DNA of 64,000 nt, taken from contig JAEWOE010000003.1 in the NCBI GenBank assembly GCA_023460995.1, positions 248,001 to 312,000 on the forward strand. Direction: 5' to 3'. The notes under the pieces were generated by a model. The model was not told the origin of the DNA and did not search any database. It saw nothing but the letters and a program-made list of their open reading frames with translations. The number at the start of each line of letters is the position of its first letter. The stretch's first letter is position 1. This DNA is from Bacillota bacterium (GTDB lineage Bacteria > Bacillota_I > Bacilli_A > RF39 > UBA660). Both the position numbers and the translations under genes were made by a program. Positions 8,152 through 17,432 of the stretch are shown piece after piece.

Positions 8152-8814
8152 TTAATTTATGTCGCTTTTTCCGTTTATCACTTCAATACTATATTTTATA
8201 AAAAGAATTGTGAATACAGGATTTAACTTATTGATAAATTCTTTATAAATATTCTTCATTTCTTCAATACGTATATAGTATTTATCAGTGTTATTTTTTT
8301 CTTTTATAACACTTTGACTTTTCTTTTTATAACTAATTAAACTTTTCTTAAAGCTCTTTTCTTTTTTTTCAATTTCTTTTTTCAATTTGTTTTTATTATT
8401 TAATATTTGAAGATACGATTTATCTAATATATTAAATAAATGATTATAAGCATAAAAGACTACATCTAAATTAATAATCTCATTTTTATATAACATTTCA
8501 TTCTCAAAATTAATAGTTTTTGTATAAGTCTTATCATCATAAATATAATCATTAACTTTAGCAGTATAATCTTTAATATAATCCATTAGTTTCTTATCTA
8601 TATTACAATTTAATAGTTCCTTGGTAAAAGATTCAATCTTTTTTAAATTTATAACATAATTGTATCTTATCATTAACATTTCATCATCATCTGTAAAAAT
8701 TTCACTTTTATTCATTATATTACTAATTTTTTTTTGCATGGCGCAAAAGCAATACGCTATAACTATAAAAGTTACTAATACTAATATGATTGTTAATATT
8801 ATTACTTCATTCAT
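8152..8814 (-). CDS. Membrane-anchored coiled-coil hypothetical protein
   Basis: The start MNEVIIL at 8814 is chosen because GGAGT lies 7 bases upstream; the in-frame ATG at 8838 has none. Residues about 4-27 form one transmembrane helix. The rest is highly charged and helical, with a coiled coil near 140-175 (KLKKEIEKKEKSFKKSLISYKKK). The topology resembles small single-pass scaffolds such as EzrA or septum-associated proteins, but I see no family motif. It is monocistronic. Confidence 0.5.
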   Translation of the reverse strand: MNEVIILTIILVLVTFIVIAYCFCAMQKKISNIMNKSEIFTDDDEMLMIRYNYVINLKKIESFTKELLNCNIDKKLMDYIKDYTAKVNDYIYDDKTYTKTINFENEMLYKNEIINLDVVFYAYNHLFNILDKSYLQILNNKNKLKKEIEKKEKSFKKSLISYKKKSQSVIKEKNNTDKYYIRIEEMKNIYKEFINKLNPVFTILFIKYSIEVINGKSDIN

Positions 8815-8920
8815 TTTTAATACTCCTTTAGTAGACAAATACCATTATATCAAAAAAAACTAATATTAGTATAAAAAATATTTAAAATATAAAATAAACT
8901 TTACTCTAATTATTGTAAAC

Positions 8921-8948
8921 AAAAAAACTAGAGGCATCTAGTTTTTTT
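8921..8948 (-). terminator. Terminator of the 8947-9471 gene
   Basis: AAAAAACTAGA (8922-8932) and TCTAGTTTTTT (8937-8947) form a stem around GGCA. The T-run reads on the minus strand; it could work both ways. Confidence 0.8.
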
Positions 8949-9471
8949 AATATCCAATTTTAGTTATTAAATTTGCGACTTCAGTTTTGTAACTACCATC
9001 AATGCTTAAATATATTAAGGTATTTTTTCTTCTACTTATGTACATATATTTATCATTAGTAGTTAAAGAATATTCAGAAATTTTATCATTGGAAGTACTA
9101 ATTTCAGTATCACTTTCTGTTTTTATTTTTTCAAAAGTTTTTTTATTTAATGAAAAAGCATTTTTAGCAGAATCCTCGTCAGAAAAGATTATAAATTCTA
9201 TTTGATAATTAGTTTTTTTATTATAAGCCACTGTAGCACTTTCAACATAATTTTCTCCAAACTGGTCAGTAGCATCGTATATTTCTAATCCGGATTTTTC
9301 CATTATATTAGTAAATTTATTACTGTTTATTGCTTTTCCAATATTGTTTATAAAAACAAAGTATAGTGTTATTCCGATGATTACAATGGCGATTAATGAA
9401 CCTAATTGCATTGCCATCTTATTTTTAAAGTTTATCTTTTTACCTAGTTTTTTCTTTTCTATTTTTGCCAT
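8947..9471 (-). CDS. Hypothetical membrane-anchored extracytoplasmic protein
   Basis: A 174-residue protein with a basic N-terminus (MAKIEKKKLGKK), one transmembrane helix near residues 22-42 and an extracytoplasmic domain of about 130 residues, mostly beta with DEDSAKNAFSLNK-type helices. GGTG precedes the ATG. No known family is recognised. The layout (short basic tail, one helix, small outer domain) recurs in several unknown proteins here, such as those at 14148, 28238 and 60424. It is divergent from the dCMP deaminase gene. Confidence 0.55.
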   Translation of the reverse strand: MAKIEKKKLGKKINFKNKMAMQLGSLIAIVIIGITLYFVFINNIGKAINSNKFTNIMEKSGLEIYDATDQFGENYVESATVAYNKKTNYQIEFIIFSDEDSAKNAFSLNKKTFEKIKTESDTEISTSNDKISEYSLTTNDKYMYISRRKNTLIYLSIDGSYKTEVANLITKIGY

Positions 9472-9583
9472 ATCAACACCAACTATCTATCATATATTCA
9501 TTATACATTCAAAAGCAGAAAAAATATAGATGAAAATTAGAAAAAATGTTATAATAAATTAAATTGTATATATGGAGGTAATT

Positions 9584-10081
9584 ATGAATAAAAGAGAAGA
9601 TTATTTAAGCTGGGATGAGTATTTTATGGCTCTTGCTAAACTTACTGCTATGCGTAGTAAAGATCCTTCAACGCAAGTTGGTGCTTGTATAGTAAGTAGT
9701 GATAATAGAATTTTATCTGTTGGTTATAATGGTACACCAAATGGATTTAATGATGATGAATTTCCTTGGGATAGGGAAGGAACACCTTTAGAAACAAAAT
9801 ATTTATATGTTTGTCATGCAGAAAGAAATGCGATTTTAAACTTTAGAGGAAGCCGAAGAGAATTAGAAAATTCTAAGATTTATGTAGCTTTATTCCCATG
9901 TAATGAGTGTGCTAAAGAAATAATTCAAGCAGGAATTAAAGAAGTTGTATATATAAGTGACAAATATGCAGAAACAGATGAAGTAAAAGCAGCTAAGCGA
10001 ATGTTTGATCAGTGCGGTGTAGAGTATAATAAGATTAAACCCGAATATCAAAAATCAATAACACTTGATTTAACTAATTAA
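9584..10081 (+). CDS. dCMP deaminase (ComEB-like)
   Basis: Converts dCMP to dUMP, feeding thymidylate synthesis. The ATG at 9584 follows GGAGG by six bases; an upstream in-frame ATG at 9572 overlaps that ribosome site. The zinc site is complete: HAERNAI (His and catalytic Glu) near residue 80-86 and PCNEC near 108-112 with both cysteines. The substrate region RSKDPSTQVGA is typical of dCMP deaminases. The 165-residue length is normal. The gene is monocistronic, with promoter-like AT-rich DNA upstream and a terminator at 10079-10104. Confidence 0.93.
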   Translation: MNKREDYLSWDEYFMALAKLTAMRSKDPSTQVGACIVSSDNRILSVGYNGTPNGFNDDEFPWDREGTPLETKYLYVCHAERNAILNFRGSRRELENSKIYVALFPCNECAKEIIQAGIKEVVYISDKYAETDEVKAAKRMFDQCGVEYNKIKPEYQKSITLDLTN

Positions 10082-10104
10082 AGTTCTCTCTAGAACTTTT
10101 TTGT
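10079..10104 (+). terminator. Terminator after the dCMP deaminase gene
   Basis: AAGTTCT (10081-10087) pairs with AGAACTT (10092-10098), followed by TTTTG. The first bases overlap the stop codon. Confidence 0.8.
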
Positions 10105-10224
10105 TTGATTATATTACATTTTTTATTATTTTGAGTTGTCTATATGTATTATTAGTTAGTTTATTTAATTATCATTTTATGTTATACTGTAAATATAATT
10201 ATGAAAGTATGTGGAGATGAATTT

Positions 10225-11034
10225 ATGGTTGTTGTTAATAATAAAATAAACTATATTAAATTTAAAAAAGGTTTTACATTAGTGGAATTAATGGCAGTTA
10301 TTATTATAATTGGCGTTGTATTATTAATTGTTATACCAAATGTTTCAGGTGTACTAAAACGTGCTGAACAAAAAACATTCGCTTCAAGTGCTAAGGGAAT
10401 TATTAGATCAGCAAATGATTATTTTTCTGATGATGGTTTTACAGTATCTGAAGGATCCTGTGTTGATGCGGATTCTGGCACTATTGAGTTTGATAAGAAT
10501 TATCAAATAACTGGTGGAGAAATATGTTATGTAAAAGGTCAAACATATTTAAAAAGAGTTACCAATGGTAAGTACTGTGCTACAGGTAATTCAGATAATC
10601 TTACAGTAAAACTTTGTAGTGATTCAATAACTGTAACGTTTCAAGTAGTTGATGCATTTAATAATTATTTTGGATATGTTAATGATAATAAGAAGAATAT
10701 TTTTGTTGCTAATAGTAATGATTTTGCCATTATTAACGGCTATGGTAGTGGAGATGTTGATTCAATAGTTATAGAAGTTCAATCTGGAGATACTTTAGGA
10801 ACATATATTGATAATTATAAAGATGATGGAACTGTATCATATAGTTACAGTGGTAATAGTTTTAATAATTATATGTCATATTTTGAATTTTGGAATATTG
10901 ATGATTCTTCTTTAGGTAGTTGTAGTAAAATAGTTCCCGCTGTTTGGGATAAATCTTTTAATTCAAATACTGTTATTAGTGAAGATACAACTTATAATGT
11001 TTTAGCACTAGGTATTACATCTTCTGAGTGCTAG
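10225..11034 (+). CDS. Type IV pilin-like protein (prepilin N-terminal motif)
   Basis: The start at 10225 follows GGAGATG. The prepilin motif KKG|FTLVEL gives cleavage after Gly16, with Glu21 at mature position 5, followed by a hydrophobic helix to about residue 42. The rest is an extracellular domain with four or more cysteines (EGSCVDA, GEICYVK, KYCATG, KLCSD) that may form disulfides. It needs a prepilin peptidase and assembly ATPase that are not in this window. It is monocistronic with its own terminator, so it is probably a minor pilin or a pseudopilin-anchored surface protein. Binding target unknown. Confidence 0.75.
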   Translation: MVVVNNKINYIKFKKGFTLVELMAVIIIIGVVLLIVIPNVSGVLKRAEQKTFASSAKGIIRSANDYFSDDGFTVSEGSCVDADSGTIEFDKNYQITGGEICYVKGQTYLKRVTNGKYCATGNSDNLTVKLCSDSITVTFQVVDAFNNYFGYVNDNKKNIFVANSNDFAIINGYGSGDVDSIVIEVQSGDTLGTYIDNYKDDGTVSYSYSGNSFNNYMSYFEFWNIDDSSLGSCSKIVPAVWDKSFNSNTVISEDTTYNVLALGITSSEC

Positions 11035-11059
11035 TACAAGTTATAAAAATAAAATATTT

Positions 11060-11090
11060 AAATCTACTTTTTAGTAGATTTTTTCTTTTA
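11060..11090 (+). terminator. Terminator after the pilin-like gene
   Basis: AATCTACT (11061-11068) and AGTAGATT (11073-11080) form a stem around TTTT, followed by a T-run. Confidence 0.85.
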
Positions 11091-11130
11091 TCAAACAAAT
11101 GTTCATGATATAATTATATTGGGTGATGAT

Positions 11131-12342
11131 ATGGAAAGAATTATATTTCATATAGATGTCAATAATGCTTTTTTATCATGGAGTGCAGTAGATTTACTTA
11201 AAAATGGTTCTAAGGTTGATATTAGAGAGACGTATGCTATTATTGGTGGAGATGAGAAAACCAGAAATGGTATTGTACTTGCTAAAAGTATGCTAGCCAA
11301 AAAGGTAGGTATCGTTACTGCCGAAACTTTATATAGTGCTAGAAAAAAATGTAAGTTTTTACGTATATATCCACCAAATTTTAGCCTATATCAAAGGATG
11401 AGTAATAGTTTATTCAAACTACTAAGTGAGTATTCTCCCGATATTGAAGTGGCTTCAATAGATGAATGTTATCTTGATTATGGTAAAGTTAAAGGTCTTT
11501 ATGGTGATCAATTACAGTTTGCTTATGCTATAAAAGATCGTATAAAAAATGAATTAGGTTTTACAGTTAATATAGGTATTGCAAATAATAAGTTATGTGC
11601 CAAAATGGCTAGTGATTTCTCTAAGCCAGATAAAGTTCATACTTTGTATAGTAATGAAGTAAAGGACAAAATGTGGCCTCTTCCAGTAGGGGAATTATTT
11701 GGTATAGGTAAACAAACTGTACCAAAATTACAGGCTATAGGAATAGAAAAAATAGCTGATTTAGCTAATTATGATTCATTAAGATTATCTAGGTATTTTA
11801 AGAATCAAGCTCCTAGAATGATTGATATAGCAAATGGGATGGATAATAGTGTGGTAGATTCAAGTACTTATATTCCAAAAGGAATAGGTCATGAGTTTAC
11901 TCTTATTACTGATGTTACTAATAAGGAAGAATTATATAAAGAATTATTCTTACTTTCTGAAATGGTAGGAAAAAGACTTAGAAAACAAAAACAGTATGCT
12001 AATGTAATTTGTGTCATTTTAAAAGACAACTTTTTCAAAAGAAAGAGTCATCAAAGAAAATTAAAAAATGCAACTAATATTACTAGTGAAATATATAATA
12101 TATCTAAGGAAATATTTGATAGTTTTTATGAAGGACAAGCAGTAAGATTAATAGGAATAAGATTAGATGATTTAACTGATTTTTCTTCATATCAAACTTC
12201 ATTATTTGATGATATAGAAAAAAGAGAAAAAGAAGAAAAGATAGATAAAGTTATAGATGATATAAATAAAAAACTTGGCAAGAATGCTATAAAAAAAGCT
12301 AGTCTTGTTAAAAATGATGTTGTAAGAAAGGAAATTTTATAA
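11131..12342 (+). CDS. dinB: Y-family DNA polymerase IV
   Basis: An error-prone polymerase for translesion synthesis. The ATG at 11131 follows GGGTGAT. Motifs in order: HIDVNNAFLSW (residues 6-16, metal-binding Asp), palm motif SIDECYLD (about 109-116, catalytic Asp-Glu), GIANNKLCAKMASD near 150, then helix-hairpin-helix (GIGKQTVPKLQAIGI) and a little-finger domain. Its length of 403 is normal for DinB/UmuC. The C-terminus has no clear QxxLF clamp peptide, though YQTSLFDD near 353-360 can serve as one. I see no LexA-type operator in the short upstream gap. Confidence 0.92.
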   Translation: MERIIFHIDVNNAFLSWSAVDLLKNGSKVDIRETYAIIGGDEKTRNGIVLAKSMLAKKVGIVTAETLYSARKKCKFLRIYPPNFSLYQRMSNSLFKLLSEYSPDIEVASIDECYLDYGKVKGLYGDQLQFAYAIKDRIKNELGFTVNIGIANNKLCAKMASDFSKPDKVHTLYSNEVKDKMWPLPVGELFGIGKQTVPKLQAIGIEKIADLANYDSLRLSRYFKNQAPRMIDIANGMDNSVVDSSTYIPKGIGHEFTLITDVTNKEELYKELFLLSEMVGKRLRKQKQYANVICVILKDNFFKRKSHQRKLKNATNITSEIYNISKEIFDSFYEGQAVRLIGIRLDDLTDFSSYQTSLFDDIEKREKEEKIDKVIDDINKKLGKNAIKKASLVKNDVVRKEIL

Positions 12343-12364
12343 CATTTAATTGAAACTTGATTAT

Positions 12365-12393
12365 TTGTTTTTTTAATTTCCACATGATATAAT
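12365..12393 (+). promoter_or_regulatory. Promoter upstream of the pilin/lectin fusion gene
   Basis: TTGTTT (12365-12370), a 17-bp gap and TATAAT (12388-12393), preceded by TGA. Transcription would start near 12400 and include the 12425 small frame. Confidence 0.5.
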
Positions 12394-12424
12394 ATTATAT
12401 ATAAGATATGCTGAAAAAACAAAG

Positions 12425-12502
12425 ATGAATTATAGACAATTCAAAAAGTATTTTGACTTACAAAATTATGTCGTTTTAAATATGAGAAGGGAATTTAATT
12501 GA
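12425..12502 (+). CDS. Possible upstream peptide (25 aa) overlapping the next start
   Basis: A 25-codon frame begins ATGAATTATAGA and ends in TGA at 12500-12502, overlapping the ATG of the fusion gene (TGATG). This geometry allows translational coupling. There is no good ribosome site before its ATG, so it may be chance. Confidence 0.25.
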   Translation: MNYRQFKKYFDLQNYVVLNMRREFN

Positions 12503-14091
12503 TGAATAGGAGAAAAGGTTTCACTTTAATAGAATTGATTGCTGTCATTTTAATACTTGGAATAATTGCTTTGATTGCTATCCCAGTATTGATAAAAATA
12601 ATAGCTGATGTTAAGATGTCGGCTCTTATAGATACTGGATATGGCATTATTAAATCAGCTGAAAATGGTTATTCGCAAGCCTTATTAAGAAATTCTGTTT
12701 CAAGGACAACTTATACATATAATGATAGGTTAGAATCTAAGCAGGAAGGCGATATTGAAATAAGTTATACTGGTAGAAAACCTAGCTATGGAATAATTGT
12801 TCTTAATAAAGATGGTCAGGTTGCTATTGCAATTTATGAAGAAGGAATTTGTGCAAAAAAAGGTTTTAGTGATTCGAAAGTTTTAGGATCTAAGATGACA
12901 AAAGAAGATTGCATTAGTTCAGATGACTTTATATATTATAATGAAGATAAGTGTGCAAATAGTCCTATATTAGCGCCTGGGATGACTCCTGTTAAATGGA
13001 CTAATAATATTGAGTCAAATACTTCTACAACAGACGATGATTGGTATGATTATTGTGATAATGATTATGGTAATTGGGCAAATGCTAGAACAGCAGATGG
13101 CTCATACTGGGTATGGATACCAAGATACGTATATAAAATGATTAATGGATGGCATTATGCAGCAGCTGGTATAATTTCTGTTCAATTTACTAAAGGGACA
13201 AATGATAATTGGAATGAAAGTAATATAGGTCCAATTAATACGGACTCAACATCTTTGGCTTCAAAAAGTAGCAAATGGTCAAATCAACCGGCTTTTAAAT
13301 TTGGTGAAGAAGAACTTCCTGGATTTTGGGTGGCAAAATATGAAGCTTCAGGTACTAGCGATTCTGTTCATTTTATTCCTAATTCAACCTCTTTGCGAAA
13401 TATGACAGTTGGTGATATGTTTACAGTATCCAGAAATATGGAAACTAATTCTATGTATGGTTGGGGTACGACAGGAACAAATATAGATACTCATCTTATT
13501 AAGAATACAGAGTGGGCAGCTGTCGCATATTTGTCAAGATCATTTTGGGGAGCAGATAGTGAAATTTGGATTAATCCAAGTAGTGATTTTATAACTGGGT
13601 GTTCCGGCTTGAGTGCACGTATAGGCGCTTCTTCAGGCTGTGCATACGAATATAAATCTAGTTATGGTATTAATTCTAGTACAACTGCAAATATAACAGG
13701 TGTTTATGATATGAGTGGAGGAAGTGGAGAGTATGTATCAGCTTATGTAGATAATGGTAATGGAAATCTTGCCCTATATGGAAGTAGTATTATCGAAGCA
13801 GTAAGCAAATATAAAGATGTTTACTCTGTCGGAAGTGAAGATACTGCCATTTCTAACTATGCTAAATCAATAGATAAAAAAGGTGATGCAGTTTATGAAA
13901 CAAGTGACGGAGGCAATGGAATTAATGGGTGGTATAGTGATTACACAGTAATGCCTAACACAAATAATCCTTGGTTTGAAAGAGGCGGTTTTTATAATAA
14001 TGAATATCAGGCAGGAAGTTTTCATTTCTTTGCATATGAAGGAAAAGACAATCCTACTATTTCATTTAGAAGTATACTAGTAGTCAATTAA
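12502..14091 (+). CDS. Pilin-like N-terminus fused to a C-type-lectin/FGE-like domain
   Basis: The prepilin motif RRKG|FTLIEL gives cleavage after Gly6, with Glu11 at mature position 5 and a helix to about residue 35. A pilin-like linker follows. From about residue 170 the sequence carries the landmarks of formylglycine-generating-enzyme-type C-lectin folds: YWVWIPRYVYK, GFWVAKYEAS, NTEWAAVAYLS, GVYDMSGGSGEYV and a closing WFERGGFY...SFRS. These folds serve as ligand-binding tips, including in variable proteins of diversity-generating retroelements. I infer a surface adhesin displayed on a pilus or pseudopilus. No reverse transcriptase or template repeat was seen. At 529 residues it is far larger than a normal pilin. 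Confidence 0.75.
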   Translation: MNRRKGFTLIELIAVILILGIIALIAIPVLIKIIADVKMSALIDTGYGIIKSAENGYSQALLRNSVSRTTYTYNDRLESKQEGDIEISYTGRKPSYGIIVLNKDGQVAIAIYEEGICAKKGFSDSKVLGSKMTKEDCISSDDFIYYNEDKCANSPILAPGMTPVKWTNNIESNTSTTDDDWYDYCDNDYGNWANARTADGSYWVWIPRYVYKMINGWHYAAAGIISVQFTKGTNDNWNESNIGPINTDSTSLASKSSKWSNQPAFKFGEEELPGFWVAKYEASGTSDSVHFIPNSTSLRNMTVGDMFTVSRNMETNSMYGWGTTGTNIDTHLIKNTEWAAVAYLSRSFWGADSEIWINPSSDFITGCSGLSARIGASSGCAYEYKSSYGINSSTTANITGVYDMSGGSGEYVSAYVDNGNGNLALYGSSIIEAVSKYKDVYSVGSEDTAISNYAKSIDKKGDAVYETSDGGNGINGWYSDYTVMPNTNNPWFERGGFYNNEYQAGSFHFFAYEGKDNPTISFRSILVVN

Positions 14092-14147
14092 AATCATTTA
14101 AAAAGCCAAGTGCAAACTATTTCATAAATTTATAAAGGGTGATAGTA

Positions 14148-14627
14148 ATGAAAAATAATAAAATATCTAAGATGAAACTAAAAAGTTATGAAAATTATTT
14201 TTTGGTAAAGAAAAAAAATAGAAATATTATAGGATGTTTATTTATAGGGCTATTCTCTGTATTGTGTATTTTGTTTTTTACTGATAAAACACTTGGTGAA
14301 CAAGACAGTCTAGAAAATACATTAAAAGATATGGCCACGGATTTTTATGAGAATTTTTATTATGATCAAGTTAAACAAATTAGTAAAGAAGAAGATTACT
14401 TATCAAAATTCGAGTTAATTGGAATTAAGATTAGTCTAGTAAATCTTAAAGAGTATGATAATGGTAAGTATATTTCTAAAGTAGATAGATTTGTTAATTC
14501 TAAAACAAAAGTCTCTTGTAATAAATATAATACAGTAGCGCTTATTTATCCCAAAGCTCCATATGGTAAAGTAGATTATGAAATAGAAGTTAATTTAGAA
14601 TGTGAAGCTGGTAGTGGTATAAACTAA
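14148..14627 (+). CDS. Hypothetical single-pass membrane protein
   Basis: The ATG at 14148 follows AGGGTGAT. Residues about 25-45 form one helix after a basic N-terminus (KKKNRNIIG), and the outer domain of about 110 residues contains the motif KMATDFYENFYYDQV. The location 56 bases after the pilin/lectin fusion, without a terminator between them, implies an operon, so it may be an assembly or accessory factor for that protein. Two cysteines (SCNKYN and LECEAG) are spaced as for one disulfide. No family is recognised. Confidence 0.6.
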   Translation: MKNNKISKMKLKSYENYFLVKKKNRNIIGCLFIGLFSVLCILFFTDKTLGEQDSLENTLKDMATDFYENFYYDQVKQISKEEDYLSKFELIGIKISLVNLKEYDNGKYISKVDRFVNSKTKVSCNKYNTVALIYPKAPYGKVDYEIEVNLECEAGSGIN

Positions 14628-14660
14628 AAAAGATTATTTTTTAAAAAATAATCTTTTTTC
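14626..14660. terminator. Bidirectional terminator between convergent genes
   Basis: A run of A, GATTATTTTTTAAAAAATAATC and a run of T make a near-perfect palindrome. It separates the stop of the 14148 gene and the stop of the minus-strand HAD gene, seven bases apart. Confidence 0.85.
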
Positions 14661-15152
14661 ATTAATTAATTCATTTAATTTATTTAATGCGCTTATATAT
14701 TCTTTTTCAGTAAATCCATCTTCAAAACTTGTTTTAATATATCTATCTATGAATTCTTTTGGGTCACAACCATCATCTATAATTATAAATGGATGTTCTA
14801 AAGAATAATTATTTTCTAAAAGCCAAACTCTTACTTCATCACCAACACCTGTATTTAAAACAGGAACTTCACCTAAGATATTTATTCTATTATCGAGTCC
14901 AGAATTAAGCAAAACTTTTGCTGTTGTGAAATTTTTATCCTTGTTTTTATGTTTACGCCATGAACTAGTAACGACTATATCAGCATTTGTTTCTAGACAT
15001 AATTTACTTAGGAGATTGATGGCATTTACATTATTAACCATCATATCTTCCTCAACATAAATGTCGCCACAAAGTTCTCCATTTTTGTGATAATAAAATC
15101 TTGTATTTATTACTCCATCAAAATCTAAAAAAATAATTGGGTTAACGTTCAT
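14634..15152 (-). CDS. HAD-domain protein of the Swiss-Army-knife RNA-repair type
   Basis: A 172-residue HAD-fold protein: motif I FLDFDGVIN (near residue 8-16), motif II VTSSWRK (near 72), and the IIIDDG motif IV near 123. The SSWR motif is characteristic of the HAD_SAK group, predicted phosphatases or polynucleotide-repair modules; the biochemical role is not established. The start at 15152 follows AGGTGATT; a GTG at 15161 lies inside that ribosome site. It is divergent from tex. Substrate unknown. Confidence 0.65.
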   Translation of the reverse strand: MNVNPIIFLDFDGVINTRFYYHKNGELCGDIYVEEDMMVNNVNAINLLSKLCLETNADIVVTSSWRKHKNKDKNFTTAKVLLNSGLDNRINILGEVPVLNTGVGDEVRVWLLENNYSLEHPFIIIDDGCDPKEFIDRYIKTSFEDGFTEKEYISALNKLNELINEKRLFFKK

Positions 15153-15255
15153 ATTAATCACCTGGAAATATTATAAAGCAAGTGTTAAATAAATTCAACA
15201 TAATGTTCTCAAATAGTAAATTTATGGTACAATGATATAGTAAATGGAGGATGCT

Positions 15256-17418
15256 ATGAATACAGATATTATAAAAGAAATTAGTAATGATTTAAAAATA
15301 AAAGCTAGTCAGGTTGAAGCAGTACTAAAGCTTTTAGAAGATGGTAACACTATACCTTTTATTGCTAGATATCGTAAAGAAGCTACAGGCGCTTTAGATG
15401 AAGAGCAAATAAGAAGTATTAATGAGGTATATGAATATCAAGTTAATTTACTAAAAAGAAAAGAAGATGTTATTAGACTTATTGATGAGAAGGGTTTAAT
15501 GACAGATGAATTAAAAGAAAAAATTATGAGTTCTGTTAAGCTTGTAGAAGTAGAAGACTTGTATAGACCATATAAAGAAAAGAAGAAAACTAAAGCTACA
15601 GAAGCTATAAAGAATGGTTTAGAACCTTTAGCAAATTTAATCTTAGGATTTCCAACTATTGGGAACATTGATTCTTTAGTAAGCAAATTTATTAATGAAA
15701 CTGTTAAAACAAAAGAGGAAGCAATTTTAGGAGCAGGTTATATTATCGCTGAAAATATAAGTGATAACGCAACATATCGTAAGTGGATTAGAAGTTATAC
15801 TTATAGAAATGGTGTTATAGTATGTAAACTTAAAAAGGATGCTAAAGACGAAAAGAAAACATATGAAATGTACTATGATTATAGTGAAAAAGTTAACGAA
15901 ATAAAAAGTCATAGAATTCTAGCTGTAAATAGAGCTGAAAATGAAAAAGTTATTACTGCCAGTATAAAAGTTAATGATGATGAAGTTATTAGTTATTTAG
16001 AAAGTAAAATAATAATTCATGAAAATAGTTTTGTAACTGGAATAGTTAAAGAATCTATTAAAGACTCTTATAAGAGATTAATTAGTCCTTCAATTGAAAG
16101 AGAAATAAGAAGTGATTTAACAGAAAAAGCAGAAGAAGCTGCTATAGATAACTTTAGTAAAAATTTGGAAAGTTTGTTATTACAACCACCTATGAAAGAT
16201 AAAATGGTTCTTGGTTTTGATCCGGCTTTTAGAACTGGATGTAAACTTGCGGTTATTGATTATACTGGTAAAAGAATTGCTGTTGAAAAGATATATCCAC
16301 ATGAACCAGTTAATAAATATGATGAGGCAAAAAGAATAACAAAAGATTTGATAAATAAATATAGTATTGATATTATTGCTATTGGTAATGGTACAGCATC
16401 AAGAGAAAGTGAAGCATTTATAGTAGATGTAATAAAGGAATTAGATAAAAAAACAGAGTATATTATTGTAAGTGAGGCAGGAGCTTCAGTATATAGTGCT
16501 AGTAAGCTTGCTATTGAAGAGTTTCCTGATTTACATGTTGAGGAAAGAAGTGCTATTAGTATTGGTAGAAGACTTCAAGATCCTCTTGCTGAACTTGTTA
16601 AAATAGATCCAGAGAGTATAGGTGTTGGTTTATATCAACATGATGTTTCTGATAAGAAGTTATCTGAAAGTTTAGACTTTGTTGTATCAAAAGCAGTTAA
16701 TAGTGTTGGTGTTAATATTAATACGGCATCATCTTCATTATTAAAATATGTATCAGGTATTACGAAAAAGAATATTGATAAAATAATTGAATATAGAGAT
16801 TTAAAAGGCAAAATAAAATCTCGTGAAGAAATTAAAAAACAAAAACTTATGAGTGATAAAGTATATGAACAAGCTATTGGATTCTTAAGAGTAGTTGATG
16901 GTGATAATATTTTAGATGTTACGGGCATTCATCCAGAAAGTTATAAGATAACTAAGAAATTTTTAGAACAATTAGGAATGACTACTAATGATATTGGCTC
17001 AAAAGAATTAATTGACAAATTAAGTGTAGTAAATGTAAATGAAATGGCTAGTCTTTTAGCTACAGATATATATACTTTGGATGACATCATTAAGTCTTTA
17101 CAAAAACCAAATAGGGACCCTCGTGATGAAATGCCTAAACCACTTTTAAAAAGTGATGTACTTCATATTGAAGATTTAAAAAATGGCATGAAGTTACAAG
17201 GAACAGTCAGAAATGTAGTTGATTTTGGAGTATTTATTGATATTGGTCTACATAATGATGGACTTGCACATATATCAAAACTTACAAATAGGTATATTAA
17301 ACACCCTAGTGATGTAGTAAGTGTTGGAGATATAGTTGACTGCTATGTAATTGATATAAATATTGAAAAAGAAAAGGTAGCATTGTCATTAATGGATCCT
17401 AATAGGAATAATGTTTAG
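15256..17418 (+). CDS. tex: Tex-family RNA-binding transcription accessory protein
   Basis: Tex is a conserved S1-domain protein linked to transcription and RNA turnover. The ATG at 15256 follows GGAGG; an in-frame ATG at 15244 overlaps it. Visible parts: N-terminal helix-turn-helix (NTIPFIARYRKEATGALDE, about 34-52), YqgF-like RNase fold near 320-450 (LGFDPAFRTGCKLAVID), helix-hairpin-helix region near 490-560 (SSSLLKYVSGI), and a C-terminal S1 domain near 640-715 (GTVRNVVDFGVFIDIG). The length of 720 is normal. It is followed after 14 bases by the ABC transporter gene, with no terminator between. Confidence 0.95.
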   Translation: MNTDIIKEISNDLKIKASQVEAVLKLLEDGNTIPFIARYRKEATGALDEEQIRSINEVYEYQVNLLKRKEDVIRLIDEKGLMTDELKEKIMSSVKLVEVEDLYRPYKEKKKTKATEAIKNGLEPLANLILGFPTIGNIDSLVSKFINETVKTKEEAILGAGYIIAENISDNATYRKWIRSYTYRNGVIVCKLKKDAKDEKKTYEMYYDYSEKVNEIKSHRILAVNRAENEKVITASIKVNDDEVISYLESKIIIHENSFVTGIVKESIKDSYKRLISPSIEREIRSDLTEKAEEAAIDNFSKNLESLLLQPPMKDKMVLGFDPAFRTGCKLAVIDYTGKRIAVEKIYPHEPVNKYDEAKRITKDLINKYSIDIIAIGNGTASRESEAFIVDVIKELDKKTEYIIVSEAGASVYSASKLAIEEFPDLHVEERSAISIGRRLQDPLAELVKIDPESIGVGLYQHDVSDKKLSESLDFVVSKAVNSVGVNINTASSSLLKYVSGITKKNIDKIIEYRDLKGKIKSREEIKKQKLMSDKVYEQAIGFLRVVDGDNILDVTGIHPESYKITKKFLEQLGMTTNDIGSKELIDKLSVVNVNEMASLLATDIYTLDDIIKSLQKPNRDPRDEMPKPLLKSDVLHIEDLKNGMKLQGTVRNVVDFGVFIDIGLHNDGLAHISKLTNRYIKHPSDVVSVGDIVDCYVIDINIEKEKVALSLMDPNRNNV

Positions 17419-17432
17419 ATGGAGGATAAAAA

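Noticed and set aside
12502..14091. Diversity-generating retroelement at the adhesin gene
   Set aside because: No reverse transcriptase and no second copy of the C-terminal coding region is seen in the window; only the fold suggests it.
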